Origin: Amycolatopsis sp. QT-25
GTDB lineage: Bacteria; Actinomycetota; Actinomycetes; Mycobacteriales; Pseudonocardiaceae
Reading direction: 5' to 3'
NCBI RefSeq assembly: GCF_029369745.1
Contig: NZ_CP120210.1
Coordinates: forward strand, 3,720,001 to 3,784,000
Length of the DNA stretch: 64,000 nt
Made by a program: the position numbers and the translations under genes. Below are positions 47,475 through 56,146 of this stretch, piece by piece (position 1 is the stretch's first letter; every line of letters begins with the position of its first letter). Under the pieces are notes generated by a model that was given only the letters and a program-made list of their open reading frames with translations, had not been told where the DNA came from and ran no database searches.

Positions 47475-48272
47475 CTACGGGTGCCGGTCCGCCTGCTCGG
47501 CGAACACCCGCACCGCTTCGTTGATCGCCGCGGACCGGGCGTTGCGGACGGCCTCGGTCAGCGGTCGCAAGGCCTCCGCCCGCCGAAGCGCCGCCGACGC
47601 GGAGAGCGCGCCGCCCGGATCGTCGGATTCGGCGATGGCGAGGATCGCCGCGATCTCCTGGGATCGCTGAAGCACCCGTAGCGCCCGGCCGGGCATCCCG
47701 GCGGGCCAGGGCGCGTCGGTGGCCGCCCGCAGCCGGGCCGAGAGTTCCGCCCGCACGCCGGGTCGTTCACTGGCGACGTCCAGCGTCTGGAGCGCGCCCG
47801 CGCTCGACCGGATCGCGTCGGTCAGGCCGTGCTCGGCCTCGCCCAGCGGGCGGTATTCGAGGACACCCGGCGTGGGCACCGAGTACACGGTCCATCGCAT
47901 GAGCCCTTCGGCGATGGCTTCGGGGACGACGCCGTAACCGAGATCCGGCAACAGGACGGCCTCGCCGGTCCGCAGAGCGGCCTCGGTGAACTGCCCGCCA
48001 CCACCCAGCCCCCGCACGTCACCGGGCACCGGGAGCAGCAACTGCATGCTTTTGGCGCCCTGTGCGCGCAGGGCGAGCAGCAGCTGGACGGGGGTCGCCG
48101 CCCGGTTGAACGCGAGCGGCAGGTCGAACGCCTCGGCGGCCGCCGCGTCGGCGGCGACGAAGTCGTGGGCGTCGGCCCAGACCTGAAGGGCGTCAAGGAC
48201 GTCGTCGGCGGCGGCGGCTCCGTTCAGCCACGCCGAAGACCAGACCGCGAGGGTCGCACTAGGACGGCACAC
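47475..48272 (-). CDS. Conserved actinobacterial protein of unknown function
   Basis: I do not recognise a named family. From GTG 48272 it has 265 residues. The first half looks globular (ADDVLDALQVWADAHDF, TPVQLLLALRAQGAKSMQLL, LLPVPGDVRGLGG), and the C-terminal half is Ala/Arg-rich helix (SAALRRAEALRPLTEAVRNA). It has no signal or membrane segment. The frame remains open to 48425, but that would overlap the divergent AAA+ gene; starting at 48272 leaves 135 bp for promoters. Proximity to the AAA+/VWA pair may mean shared function. Confidence 0.6.
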   Translation of the reverse strand: MCRPSATLAVWSSAWLNGAAAADDVLDALQVWADAHDFVAADAAAAEAFDLPLAFNRAATPVQLLLALRAQGAKSMQLLLPVPGDVRGLGGGGQFTEAALRTGEAVLLPDLGYGVVPEAIAEGLMRWTVYSVPTPGVLEYRPLGEAEHGLTDAIRSSAGALQTLDVASERPGVRAELSARLRAATDAPWPAGMPGRALRVLQRSQEIAAILAIAESDDPGGALSASAALRRAEALRPLTEAVRNARSAAINEAVRVFAEQADRHP

Positions 48273-48406
48273 CGGACTGATTTTAGTCGTGCTTCCGGCG
48301 AAACCCGGAAACGGGCGCGTTATCGAGGGGGAGGACACGGACACGTCCCGGAGCTGGAGTTGCTTCACGTCGACAGGGGCCACGGTCGCGACGTAGCGTC
48401 GAACGG

Positions 48407-49804
48407 GTGAACGATGTTCCCGCAAACCTGCCCCGCACCGCCGGGGACCTCCGCGCGGCGGGTCACCTGCCGCGGTCGATCAACCAAGAACTGCACGACA
48501 ACCTGCTCGCCAAGCTTCGCGCCGGGGAAGACGCCTGGCCCGGGATCGTCGGCTTCTCGCGCACGGTGCTGCCGCAGCTGGAACGCGCGTTGCTGGCCGG
48601 GCACGACGTCGTCCTCCTCGGCGAACGCGGCCAAGGCAAGACCCGGTTGCTGCGCACCCTCACGGGACTTCTCGACGAATGGACACCCGTCATCGAGGGT
48701 GCCGAGCTGGCCGAGCATCCACTCGATCCGATCACCCCGGAATCGCGCCGGCGCGCCGCCGAGCTCGGCGACGCCCTGCCGGTGACCTGGCGCCACCGCG
48801 ACGAGCGGTACACGGAGAAACTGGCCACACCGGACACCTCGGTCGGTGACCTGATCGGCGACGTCGACCCGGTGAAGGTCGCCGAAGGCCGCAGCCTCGG
48901 TGATCCCGAGACCATCCACTTCGGACTCGTCCCGCGCGCCCACCGCGGGATCGTGGCGATCAACGAGCTGCCGGACCTCGCCGAGCGCATCCAGGTCGCG
49001 TTGCTGAACGTGATGGAGGAGCGCGACATCCAGGTGCGCGGCTACACCCTGCGCCTGCCGCTGGACGTGCTGCTGGTGTCGACGGCCAACCCGGAGGACT
49101 ACACCAACCGCGGCCGCATCATCACGCCGCTCAAGGACCGGTTCGGCGCCGAGATCCGGACCCACTACCCGCTCGACGTGGAGTCGGAGATGGCCGTCGT
49201 CCGGCAGGAGGCACATCTGGTCGCCGAGGTCGGCGAGCCGCTGCTGGAGGTGCTGGCCCGGTTCGTGCGGAACCTGCGCGAATCACCGGTGATCGACCAG
49301 CGGTCCGGCGTCTCGGCGCGGTTCGCCGTCGCCGCGGCGGAAACGGTCGGCGCGGCGGCACTGCGCCGGTCCGCGCTGACCGGCGAGGAACCCGCCGTGG
49401 CACGTCCGGTCGACCTCGACGCGGTGCCCGCCGTCCTGCGCGGCAAGCTCGAATTCGAACCGGGGGAGGAGGGCCGCGAGACCGAGCACCTCGTGCACCT
49501 GCTCCGTCGGGCGGTCGCGGAGACGGCCCGTTCGCGGTTCGCCGGACTGGACCTGCTGCCGCTGGCCGACGCCGTCGAGTCCGGGCATCTGGTCACCACC
49601 GGGGAACGCGTGCCCGGCAAGGACATCCTCGCCGCGCTGCCGGAGCTACCCGTGCTCCACGACGTCGCCGCGCGCGCCGGCGTCGGCCCGGACGAACCGC
49701 CGGGGCGGATCGCGGCCGCGGTCGAACTGGCGCTGGAATCCCTCTTCCTGTCGAGGAAACTCGCCAAGGACTCCGACGACGGCACCACCGTCTACGGCCG
49801 ATGA
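48407..49804 (+). CDS. AAA+ ATPase, magnesium-chelatase-subunit-I/MoxR-like
   Basis: A 465-residue ATPase. Walker A is GERGQGKTRLLRTL, Walker B VAINELPDLAERIQ, and sensor LLVSTANPEDYTNRGRIITP with arginine finger KDRFG. The ~110-residue helical segment before the end and the pairing with a VWA gene put it in the ChlI/MoxR class, not in chlorophyll synthesis. It overlaps the VWA gene by ATGA. It is the second AAA+/VWA system in this window and is unlike the moxR one at 28.6 kb. Confidence 0.88.
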   Translation: MNDVPANLPRTAGDLRAAGHLPRSINQELHDNLLAKLRAGEDAWPGIVGFSRTVLPQLERALLAGHDVVLLGERGQGKTRLLRTLTGLLDEWTPVIEGAELAEHPLDPITPESRRRAAELGDALPVTWRHRDERYTEKLATPDTSVGDLIGDVDPVKVAEGRSLGDPETIHFGLVPRAHRGIVAINELPDLAERIQVALLNVMEERDIQVRGYTLRLPLDVLLVSTANPEDYTNRGRIITPLKDRFGAEIRTHYPLDVESEMAVVRQEAHLVAEVGEPLLEVLARFVRNLRESPVIDQRSGVSARFAVAAAETVGAAALRRSALTGEEPAVARPVDLDAVPAVLRGKLEFEPGEEGRETEHLVHLLRRAVAETARSRFAGLDLLPLADAVESGHLVTTGERVPGKDILAALPELPVLHDVAARAGVGPDEPPGRIAAAVELALESLFLSRKLAKDSDDGTTVYGR

Positions 49805-51759
49805 GCGCCGTCCCGGAGGGCTACTCGTACGGGCCGTGGCACGACGGCCCCGATCCGCTGGCGCCACCGGCGGATCTGCGGGACGCGCTCGACGAGATCG
49901 GCCGCGACGTCATGGCGGGTGCCTCGCCCCGGTCCGCGCTGGAAGAGCTGTTGCGGCGCGGCACTCCGCGCACCGCCGGACTCGACGAACTGACCAGGCG
50001 GCTGTGGCAGCGCCGGTCGGAGATCCAGCGGCGGCACCGGCTGGACGGCACGCTTCAGGAAGTTCAGCGGCTGCTCGACCAGGCACTGGAAGCCGAACGG
50101 CGCGCGCTGTTCCCCGATCCGGACGACGACGCCCGCTTCCGTGAGGCTCGGCTGGACGCGTTGCCACCGGGGACGGCGGCGGCCGTGGGCGAACTCGCCG
50201 GGTACGACTGGCGTTCGCGGGAGGGCAGAGAGCACTACGAGAAGATCCGAGACCTGCTCGGCCGTGAGCTGCTGGATTCCCGCTTCGAGGGGATGAAGGA
50301 GGCGCTGCGGAACGCCGGGCCGGAAGAGGCCGAGCGGGCCAACCGGATGCTCGCCGAGCTCAACGGCCTGCTGGCCGCGCACGCGCAGGGCGACGAGAAC
50401 GTCCCGGAGCGGTTCGCGGAGTTCATGCGCGAGCACGGCGAATTCTTCCCGGAGAACCCGAAGAACGTCGAGGAGCTCATCGACGTCCTCGCCGCGCGCG
50501 CCGCGGCCGCGCAGCGGATGCTCAACTCGATGACCCCGGAGCAGCGGGCCGAACTGGCCGAACTGTCGCAGCAGGCGTTCGGCGATCCCCGGCTCGCGCA
50601 GCAATTGTCCACTTTGGACGCTCAGTTGCGCGCGCTGCGGCCCGGCGAGGACTGGACTTCTTCGGAACGGTTCCGGGGCAACGATCCCTTGGGCCTCGGT
50701 GAGGGTGCCCGTGCGATGGCCGATCTCGCCGAACTGGACGCGCTGGCCGAACAGCTCGGCCAGTCCTATCCCGGCGCGCGGCTGGAGGACATCGACGTCG
50801 ACGCGCTCGAACGCCAGCTCGGGCCGGAGGCCGGCGTGGACGCGCGGCGGCTGTCCGAACTGGAACGCGAGCTCCGGCGGCAAGGTCTCTTCGAACGCGC
50901 CCCTGACGGCACGCTTCGCTTGTCTCCCAAGGCTTTGCGTCGACTCGGGGAGACGGCGCTCGCCGACGTCGTGCACGCGCTGCGCGGCAAGACGGGCCGG
51001 CGGGAGACCGAATCGGCCGGAGCCGCGGGCGAGCCGACCGGCGCGACCAGGCCGTGGCGGTTCGGGGACATGCAGCCGTGGGACGTCTCCAGGACGGTCC
51101 GCAACTCCGTCCTGCGTTCGGTTTCGGTAGGTGAGCGGTCGGTCCGGCTGGACGTCTCCGACGTCGAGGTGATCGAGACCGAGCACCGGTCGCGGGCGGC
51201 GGTGGCGTTGCTCGTGGACACGTCGTGGTCGATGGTGCAGGAGGGCCGCTGGCTGCCGATGAAGCGGACGGCGCTCGCCCTGCACCAGCTGATCAGCACC
51301 CGGTTCCGCAACGACGCCCTCCAGCTGATCACCTTCGGCCGCTACGCGACGGCGATGGAACCGGCCGAACTCGTCGGGCTGGAGGGCGCTTGGGAACAGG
51401 GCACCAACGCCCAGCACGCCCTGCTGCTGGCCGGACGGCACCTGCGGCGGCATCCCGACGCGCAACCGGTGGTCCTGATGGTCACCGACGGCGAGCCGAC
51501 GGCGCATCTGGAACCGGACGGCACCGCGGAGTTCGACTATCCGCCTCAGCCCAGGACGTTGCTCAAGACGCTGTCCGAAGTGGACCGGATGGCGAAACTG
51601 GGCGCGTCGGTGACGGTGTTCCGGCTGGGGGACGATCCGCGCCTGACGGCGTTCGTCGACCTCGTCGCCCGGCGCTCGGGTGGCCGTGTCGTCGCTCCGG
51701 ATCCGGACGGGCTCGGTGCCGCCGTGGTCGGCGACTATCTGCGTACGAGGAGGCGCTGA
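49801..51759 (+). CDS. VWA-domain (CoxE-like) partner of the AAA+ ATPase
   Basis: A 652-residue cytosolic protein. A helical N-terminal half rich in Glu, Arg and Leu (RRLWQRRSEIQRRHRLDG, and RAMADLAELDALAEQLGQ) is followed by a VWA domain (~450-640) with the complete metal site DTSWSM, the Thr of EQGTNAQHAL and the Asp of VTDGEP. This matches the CoxE/VWA partner type that works with MoxR/ChlI ATPases. Translational coupling with the ATPase (ATGA) supports a complex. Client unknown. Confidence 0.88.
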   Translation: MSAVPEGYSYGPWHDGPDPLAPPADLRDALDEIGRDVMAGASPRSALEELLRRGTPRTAGLDELTRRLWQRRSEIQRRHRLDGTLQEVQRLLDQALEAERRALFPDPDDDARFREARLDALPPGTAAAVGELAGYDWRSREGREHYEKIRDLLGRELLDSRFEGMKEALRNAGPEEAERANRMLAELNGLLAAHAQGDENVPERFAEFMREHGEFFPENPKNVEELIDVLAARAAAAQRMLNSMTPEQRAELAELSQQAFGDPRLAQQLSTLDAQLRALRPGEDWTSSERFRGNDPLGLGEGARAMADLAELDALAEQLGQSYPGARLEDIDVDALERQLGPEAGVDARRLSELERELRRQGLFERAPDGTLRLSPKALRRLGETALADVVHALRGKTGRRETESAGAAGEPTGATRPWRFGDMQPWDVSRTVRNSVLRSVSVGERSVRLDVSDVEVIETEHRSRAAVALLVDTSWSMVQEGRWLPMKRTALALHQLISTRFRNDALQLITFGRYATAMEPAELVGLEGAWEQGTNAQHALLLAGRHLRRHPDAQPVVLMVTDGEPTAHLEPDGTAEFDYPPQPRTLLKTLSEVDRMAKLGASVTVFRLGDDPRLTAFVDLVARRSGGRVVAPDPDGLGAAVVGDYLRTRRR

Positions 51760-51861
51760 GTTCACCGCGGCCGGGCCGCGGAACAGCCGGTTCGGCTACT
51801 CCGGTCGTGTCCGGCTCCCACCGGACGGGAACGGCGCGGCGGCTCCGCTTACAGTCGGGGT

Positions 51862-53100
51862 ATGCAGACTTGGTCATCGGTCGACGTGCCCCGTATCCCC
51901 GGCACCCCCCGTCCGCTGCGGCTCCACGACACGGCGACGGGGCAGCTCCGCCCCACGGCGCCCGGGTCGACCGCCCGGATGTACGTCTGCGGCATCACGC
52001 CGTACGACGCGACCCATCTGGGGCACGCCGCCACGTATCTGACGTTCGACCTGGTGAACCGCCTGTGGCGGGACGCCGGGCACGACGTCCACTACGTGCA
52101 GAACGTCACGGACATCGACGAGCCCTTGTTGGAGCGCGCGGAGCGGGACAAAGACGACTGGGTCGTCCTCGGCATGCGCGAGACGGCGCTGTTCCGTGAG
52201 GACATGACCGCGTTGCGGGTGCTGCCGCCGCGGCAGTTCGTCGGTGCCGTCGAGAGCATCCCGGAGATCGTCGAGGTCATCGCCAAGCTGCTGGCGAACG
52301 GCAGCGCGTACCGAGCCGACGACGCGGAGTATCCGGACATCTACTTCGCCCACAACGCGACCGGGCACTTCGGTTCGGAGTCGAACTACGACGCCGAGAC
52401 CATGGCCGAGTTCTTCGCCGAACGCGGCGGCGACCCGGACCGCCCCGGCAAGCAGCATCCCCTCGACGCGTTGCTGTGGCGGATGGCGCGGCCGGGCGAG
52501 CCGTCGTGGGAGTCCGAACTGGGCGCGGGGCGACCCGGCTGGCACATCGAATGCAGCGCGATCGCGGTCAACCGGCTCGGCCTCGGCTTCGACGTCCAGG
52601 GCGGCGGCTCGGACCTGATCTTCCCCCACCACGAGTACAGCGCCGCGCACGCGGAGGCCGTCGCGGGGGACCGGCCGTTCGCGCGGCACTACGTGCACGC
52701 CGGGATGATCGGCCTCGACGGCGAAAAGATGTCCAAGTCGCGCGGGAACCTCGTGTTCGTCTCCCGGCTGCGCGCCGACAAGGTCGACCCCGGCGTGATC
52801 CGGCTCGCGCTGTTCGCCGGTCACTACCGCGAGGACCGGCCGTGGACCGAGCAGTTGCGCACGGACGCCGAAGCACGCCTCGCGCGCTGGCGCGAAGCCG
52901 TCTCCATCGGCACCGGTCCGTCGGCGGAGGACACCGTCGCGCGACTGCGTGACCACCTCACCGACGACCTCGACACGCCCAAGGCGCTCGCGGCCGTCGA
53001 CGCGTGGGCGGAGCAGGCGCTGAACCGCTCCGGCACCGACCCGGCGGCCCCCGGCCTGATCCGGAACGCCGTCGACGCGCTGCTCGGCGTCGAGCTCTGA
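51862..53100 (+). CDS. mshC: Cysteine:GlcN-Ins ligase MshC (mycothiol synthesis)
   Basis: The product has 412 residues, derived from cysteinyl-tRNA synthetase, and links Cys to glucosaminyl-inositol with ATP. The zinc site residues fall exactly at Cys43 (YVCGIT), Cys231 (WHIECSA) and His256 (FPHHEY). HLGH motif at 52-55 and EKMSKSRGN near 285. The start [10 protein letters not shown] and the absence of the tRNA-binding C-terminus separate it from CysS. The ATG is about 100 bp after the VWA stop. A hairpin follows. Confidence 0.96.
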   Translation: MQTWSSVDVPRIPGTPRPLRLHDTATGQLRPTAPGSTARMYVCGITPYDATHLGHAATYLTFDLVNRLWRDAGHDVHYVQNVTDIDEPLLERAERDKDDWVVLGMRETALFREDMTALRVLPPRQFVGAVESIPEIVEVIAKLLANGSAYRADDAEYPDIYFAHNATGHFGSESNYDAETMAEFFAERGGDPDRPGKQHPLDALLWRMARPGEPSWESELGAGRPGWHIECSAIAVNRLGLGFDVQGGGSDLIFPHHEYSAAHAEAVAGDRPFARHYVHAGMIGLDGEKMSKSRGNLVFVSRLRADKVDPGVIRLALFAGHYREDRPWTEQLRTDAEARLARWREAVSIGTGPSAEDTVARLRDHLTDDLDTPKALAAVDAWAEQALNRSGTDPAAPGLIRNAVDALLGVEL

Positions 53101-53116
53101 AACGTCGAACTCGGAA

Positions 53117-53156
53117 ACACTGCTGGGGCGGAGAAACCCCTCCGCCCCAGCAGTGT
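53117..53156. terminator. Hairpin between mshC and the ABC-F gene
   Basis: Perfect 16-bp arms (ACACTGCTGGGGCGGA and complement) enclose an 8-base loop between convergent genes. No U tract. Confidence 0.85.
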
Positions 53157-53166
53157 GTATAACGCC

Positions 53167-54774
53167 CTACACGACGACGCGGCCGGCCTCCAGCCGGAGG
53201 TGGTCACCGGCCCAATCCCGCCGCAGCCACCGATCGTGCGACGCGACGACGACGGCACCCGGCGCGGAATCGAGCGCGGCGAACAGTTCCTCGGCCAACG
53301 TGAGCGAGATGTGGTTCGTCGGCTCGTCCAGCAGGAGCACCTCCGGCGGCTCGGCGAGCAGCAACGCCAGCGCGAGCCGCCGCCGCTGCCCGACCGACAG
53401 CGCGCCCACCCTGGTCCCGAGATCGCGCGGAGCCAGCAGGCCGAGACCACGCAACGGGGGAGCGTCCTCGCCGAGGGCTTCGGCGTAGGTCCGCTGCGCG
53501 GTCTTCTCCGGCTCGGCGAACGAGACGTCCTGCGCCAGCAGGCCGATCCGCACTCCGCGGCCGGAAAGGACGGTCCCGGAGTCCGGCGTCAGCGAGCCGG
53601 CGAGAACGGACAGCAGCGTCGACTTCCCGGCGCCGTTCCCGCCGGTGATCAGCAGTCTGGACGTCGTCGTGACGTCGAGAGTCGCCAGGCGCAACCGCCC
53701 GGCGATCTCGATGTCCCGGACCGAGATGGCCGTCTTGTCCTCACCGGGTTCGCCGGTCAGGCCGCCCCGGAACCGCAGCGGCGCGGGCGGTTTCCGCACC
53801 TGGTCGCGTTCCAGTTCGTCCAGCCGCGACTGGGCGTTGCGGACCCGGCGTGAGATCTGCTTCTGCACCCTCCCGGTCTTGAAGTCGTAGAGCATCTTGG
53901 CGTTGTCGCGCTGCGGCCGGTCGTGCGCGACGGCGCGTGCGGTGACGGCCACCGATTCGCGCAGTTCCTTGAGTTCGTCCTGCTCTTCGGCGTAGCGCTG
54001 TTCCCAGCGTGCCCGTTCCGCCCGTTTCTGGTCCAGGTAGTCGGAATACGTGCCGCCGTACCGGGTCGGCCCGCCCAGTGCCGGGTCGAGGTCGACGATG
54101 TCGGTGCATACCGCGTCGAGGAACACGCGATCGTGCGACGACAGCACGAGGACACCGGTCAGCGACGCGAGATGCCGTTCCAGGAACTCCATCGCGGCGT
54201 CGTCGAGGTGGTTCGTCGGTTCGTCCAGGATGAGCGTGCCCGGCCGCCGGATCAGCAGCGCCGCGAGGCCGAGCCTCGATCGTTGCCCGCCCGACAGCGT
54301 GCCCAGTTCGCGCGCCGGGTCGATGCCGGCGAGCCCGAGACCCGCGCAGACCACCTCGGCCCGCCGGTCGGCGTCCCAGAGATCGTGCGCCTGTGCCCAT
54401 TCCAGGACGCTGCCGTACTCGTCGAGCACGGCGGCGTCCTCCGGACGACGAGCGAGCGCTTCGGTCAGTTCGCCGAGTCTCGCCGACGCTCGCCGGATCT
54501 CGGTGAGCGCGTCGTCGATGACGTCGGAGAACCGTGCGGTCAGCGGAAAAGGCAGTTCCTGCAAGAGGAAGCCGAGGTCATCGCCTCGCAGTACCTCACC
54601 ACCGTCAGGCTCTTCGACCCCGGCCAGCAAGCGCAGGAGCGTGGACTTGCCGACGCCGTTCTCACCGACCAGTCCGAGCCGCTGTCCCGCCGAGGCCGTC
54701 AGATCGACGCCGTCGAGCACGACACGGGCACCGTAGGAATGGACGAGGTCTTTGGCGATCAGGGAACGAGACAT
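53167..54774 (-). CDS. ABC-F ATPase, antibiotic-resistance (ARE) type
   Basis: A soluble protein of 535 residues with two ABC cassettes and no membrane part. First Walker A GENGVGKST, signature LSGGQRSRL and Walker B LILDEPTNHLDD. Second GGNGAGKST, VGQRRRL and LLLDEPTNHIS. The interdomain linker (~240-300) is charged coiled coil. The second signature has VGQRR in place of SGGQ, as in several drug-resistance members. ARE ABC-F proteins clear drugs from the ribosome. It has its own promoter with a MarR-type dyad and a leader that can hide the start region. Drug class unknown. Confidence 0.88.
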   Translation of the reverse strand: MSRSLIAKDLVHSYGARVVLDGVDLTASAGQRLGLVGENGVGKSTLLRLLAGVEEPDGGEVLRGDDLGFLLQELPFPLTARFSDVIDDALTEIRRASARLGELTEALARRPEDAAVLDEYGSVLEWAQAHDLWDADRRAEVVCAGLGLAGIDPARELGTLSGGQRSRLGLAALLIRRPGTLILDEPTNHLDDAAMEFLERHLASLTGVLVLSSHDRVFLDAVCTDIVDLDPALGGPTRYGGTYSDYLDQKRAERARWEQRYAEEQDELKELRESVAVTARAVAHDRPQRDNAKMLYDFKTGRVQKQISRRVRNAQSRLDELERDQVRKPPAPLRFRGGLTGEPGEDKTAISVRDIEIAGRLRLATLDVTTTSRLLITGGNGAGKSTLLSVLAGSLTPDSGTVLSGRGVRIGLLAQDVSFAEPEKTAQRTYAEALGEDAPPLRGLGLLAPRDLGTRVGALSVGQRRRLALALLLAEPPEVLLLDEPTNHISLTLAEELFAALDSAPGAVVVASHDRWLRRDWAGDHLRLEAGRVVV

Positions 54775-54776
54775 AC

Positions 54777-54881
54777 GACATCACCGTGTTTCTTCGGACA
54801 GGAGGGATCCCTGCCGGGCGTCGTGGCTTACGGGAGCAGCGCTCGACCGAAGCCGCCTCGGAGCGGGGAAGGGGTGATGTC
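54777..54881 (-). promoter_or_regulatory. Leader RNA with long-range pairing over the ABC-F start
   Basis: In the mRNA, GACATCACC near the leader start is exactly complementary to GGTGATGTC two bases before the ABC-F ATG (54777-54785 and 54873-54881). The pairing would hide the only SD-like element (GGTGA). A three-codon ORF (Met-Asp-Asp) ends at the first arm. A smaller hairpin (AGGGATCCCT) lies between. It looks like a translational attenuator. Confidence 0.55.
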
Positions 54882-54901
54882 AGTCGTCCATGATGGGAGC
54901 A

Positions 54902-54931
54902 GTCTAACGCAACCGATGTAGCGTTAGTCAA
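54902..54931 (-). promoter_or_regulatory. ABC-F promoter with MarR-type operator
   Basis: On the minus strand, TTGACT (54926-54931) and TTAGAC (54902-54907) are spaced by 18 bp, a good sigma-70-type promoter. CTAACGC-N10-GCGTTAG (54904-54927) is a perfect 7-bp dyad filling the spacer and overlapping both boxes. The -35 box overlaps the marR stop codon. Confidence 0.7.
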
Positions 54932-55404
54932 CCCCTCTTTTCGGGGAAACCCGATCGCAGGCGCGCGGCCTCTTGTTCGGCGAAGGCGCGTCCGTCGGTC
55001 ATGACGCCGAGAAGCGCGGCGAGCTGACGCCGGTCGAGCCTGCCGAGACGGTCGCCGAAGAAGCGGGCCATGGGGGAGTAGAGGTCGGCGATGTCGTCGA
55101 GCCGGTCGGGAAGCGGGCGGATCGCGATCCGGCGGCGGTCCGCGGGATCGGGTACCCGCTCGACCAGGCGCTGTGCCTCCATCCGGTCGAGCATCCGGGT
55201 CACCGCGCCGGTGGTCATGCCGAGAGCGCGCGCCAGTCCGGTCGGCGAGGTCGCGGCGCCGCTGATGACCAGCTGGAGCCCGTGCAACTCGGTGGCGCTG
55301 ATGCCGAGCCGCTCCGCCATGGCCGTCTGGAACAGGACGGTCGCGCTGACGAACCGGGGGATCTCCAAAGTCACCGCGGTGGCGAGTTCTTGCTGGTCGG
55401 ACAC
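54928..55404 (-). CDS. MarR-family regulator
   Basis: A regulator of 158 residues. The winged helix contains LQLVISGAATSPTGLARALG and TGAVTRMLDRMEAQRLVERV, then the wing DPADRRRIAIRPLP. GTG 55404 follows AGGGAAG. It lies directly upstream of the ABC-F gene on the same strand, whose promoter is overlaid by a dyad, so this protein probably represses ABC-F until a drug-like ligand binds. A GCTGCA-rich element before its own start (~55420-55455) may be its autoregulatory site. Confidence 0.9.
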   Translation of the reverse strand: MSDQQELATAVTLEIPRFVSATVLFQTAMAERLGISATELHGLQLVISGAATSPTGLARALGMTTGAVTRMLDRMEAQRLVERVPDPADRRRIAIRPLPDRLDDIADLYSPMARFFGDRLGRLDRRQLAALLGVMTDGRAFAEQEAARLRSGFPEKRG

Positions 55405-55519
55405 GTACTTCCCTGAGTCGATAGTTGAGCTGTGCAGCTACTGCAGCGTGCAGCAACTGTCTGGACAAGGTATCCGAATGCCGTTTCTCGCAGGCTTGAC
55501 ATCTTGCCGGGTAGCGGCG

Positions 55520-55557
55520 AATCTGAAAGGGAACTTTCGAAAGAATCCTTTCAGATT
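55520..55557. promoter_or_regulatory. 38-bp near-perfect palindrome upstream of the ArsR-type gene
   Basis: AATCTGAAAGG and CCTTTCAGATT are perfect 11-bp arms. They enclose CTTTCGAAAG, itself a perfect palindrome, with 3-bp spacers. The element ends ten bases before the start codon. It looks like two nested operators for a dimer pair. Confidence 0.8.
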
Positions 55558-55567
55558 GGATCGGACG

Positions 55568-56146
55568 ATGACCGGATTGCCGCCGCGCAAGCGGATCGAA
55601 GACGTCGAGCTGATGCGGGCGCTGGCGCATCCGCTGCGCTCGGCGCTGGTGGACCACCTCATGGCGGTCGGTCCGCGGACCGCGAGCGACTGCGCGGCGG
55701 CCGTCGGGTCGACCGCCTCCAACTGCAGCTGGCATCTCCGTCAGCTCGCCCAGCACGGCCTCGTGGAGCGGGTCGAGGGGGAGGACGGGCGGGAGCGGCC
55801 CTGGCGGGCGTGTCAGGTCGGCATCGAGTTCGGCGACGACCCGGCGCTGCACGGCGCGCAACTGGCGGTCGTGGGCACCACGCTCGCGCGGGAGAAAGAG
55901 CTGACCGAGCGCTATCTCGACGCCGCCGACCGGCTCGGCAAGGAATGGCGGGACGCGTCCGGAATCAGCAACTACTCGCTGCGGGTGACCGCGGCGGAGC
56001 TGGACGAGCTGGTGCGGGGGATCGACGCGCTCGTGCGGCCCTATGTCGGCGCGATCCGTGAAGACACCCCTGCGGAGGCCCTCCCGGTCCACTTGGGACT
56101 GCGGGCCTTCCCCCGCATCGACGCCGAGGGGAAGCCGAGTAGATGA
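55568..56146 (+). CDS. ArsR-type winged-helix regulator
   Basis: A 192-residue regulator. The winged helix is at ~10-85: ELMRALAHPLRSALVDHL, ASDCAAAVGSTASNCSWHLR, QLAQHGLVERVEGEDGRERP. The C-terminal ~100 residues are helical, as in ArsR-like regulators of transporters, with no obvious metal-binding Cys set. A 38-bp palindrome precedes the start. The ATG at 55568 has no strong SD, so the transcript may be nearly leaderless. The stop overlaps the MFS start (ATGA), so regulator and pump are one unit. Confidence 0.87.
   Translation: MTGLPPRKRIEDVELMRALAHPLRSALVDHLMAVGPRTASDCAAAVGSTASNCSWHLRQLAQHGLVERVEGEDGRERPWRACQVGIEFGDDPALHGAQLAVVGTTLAREKELTERYLDAADRLGKEWRDASGISNYSLRVTAAELDELVRGIDALVRPYVGAIREDTPAEALPVHLGLRAFPRIDAEGKPSR

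Noticed and set aside
49792..51765. 657-codon frame opposite the VWA gene
   Set aside because: Shadow of the CoxE-like gene, which has a full metal site and coupled start.
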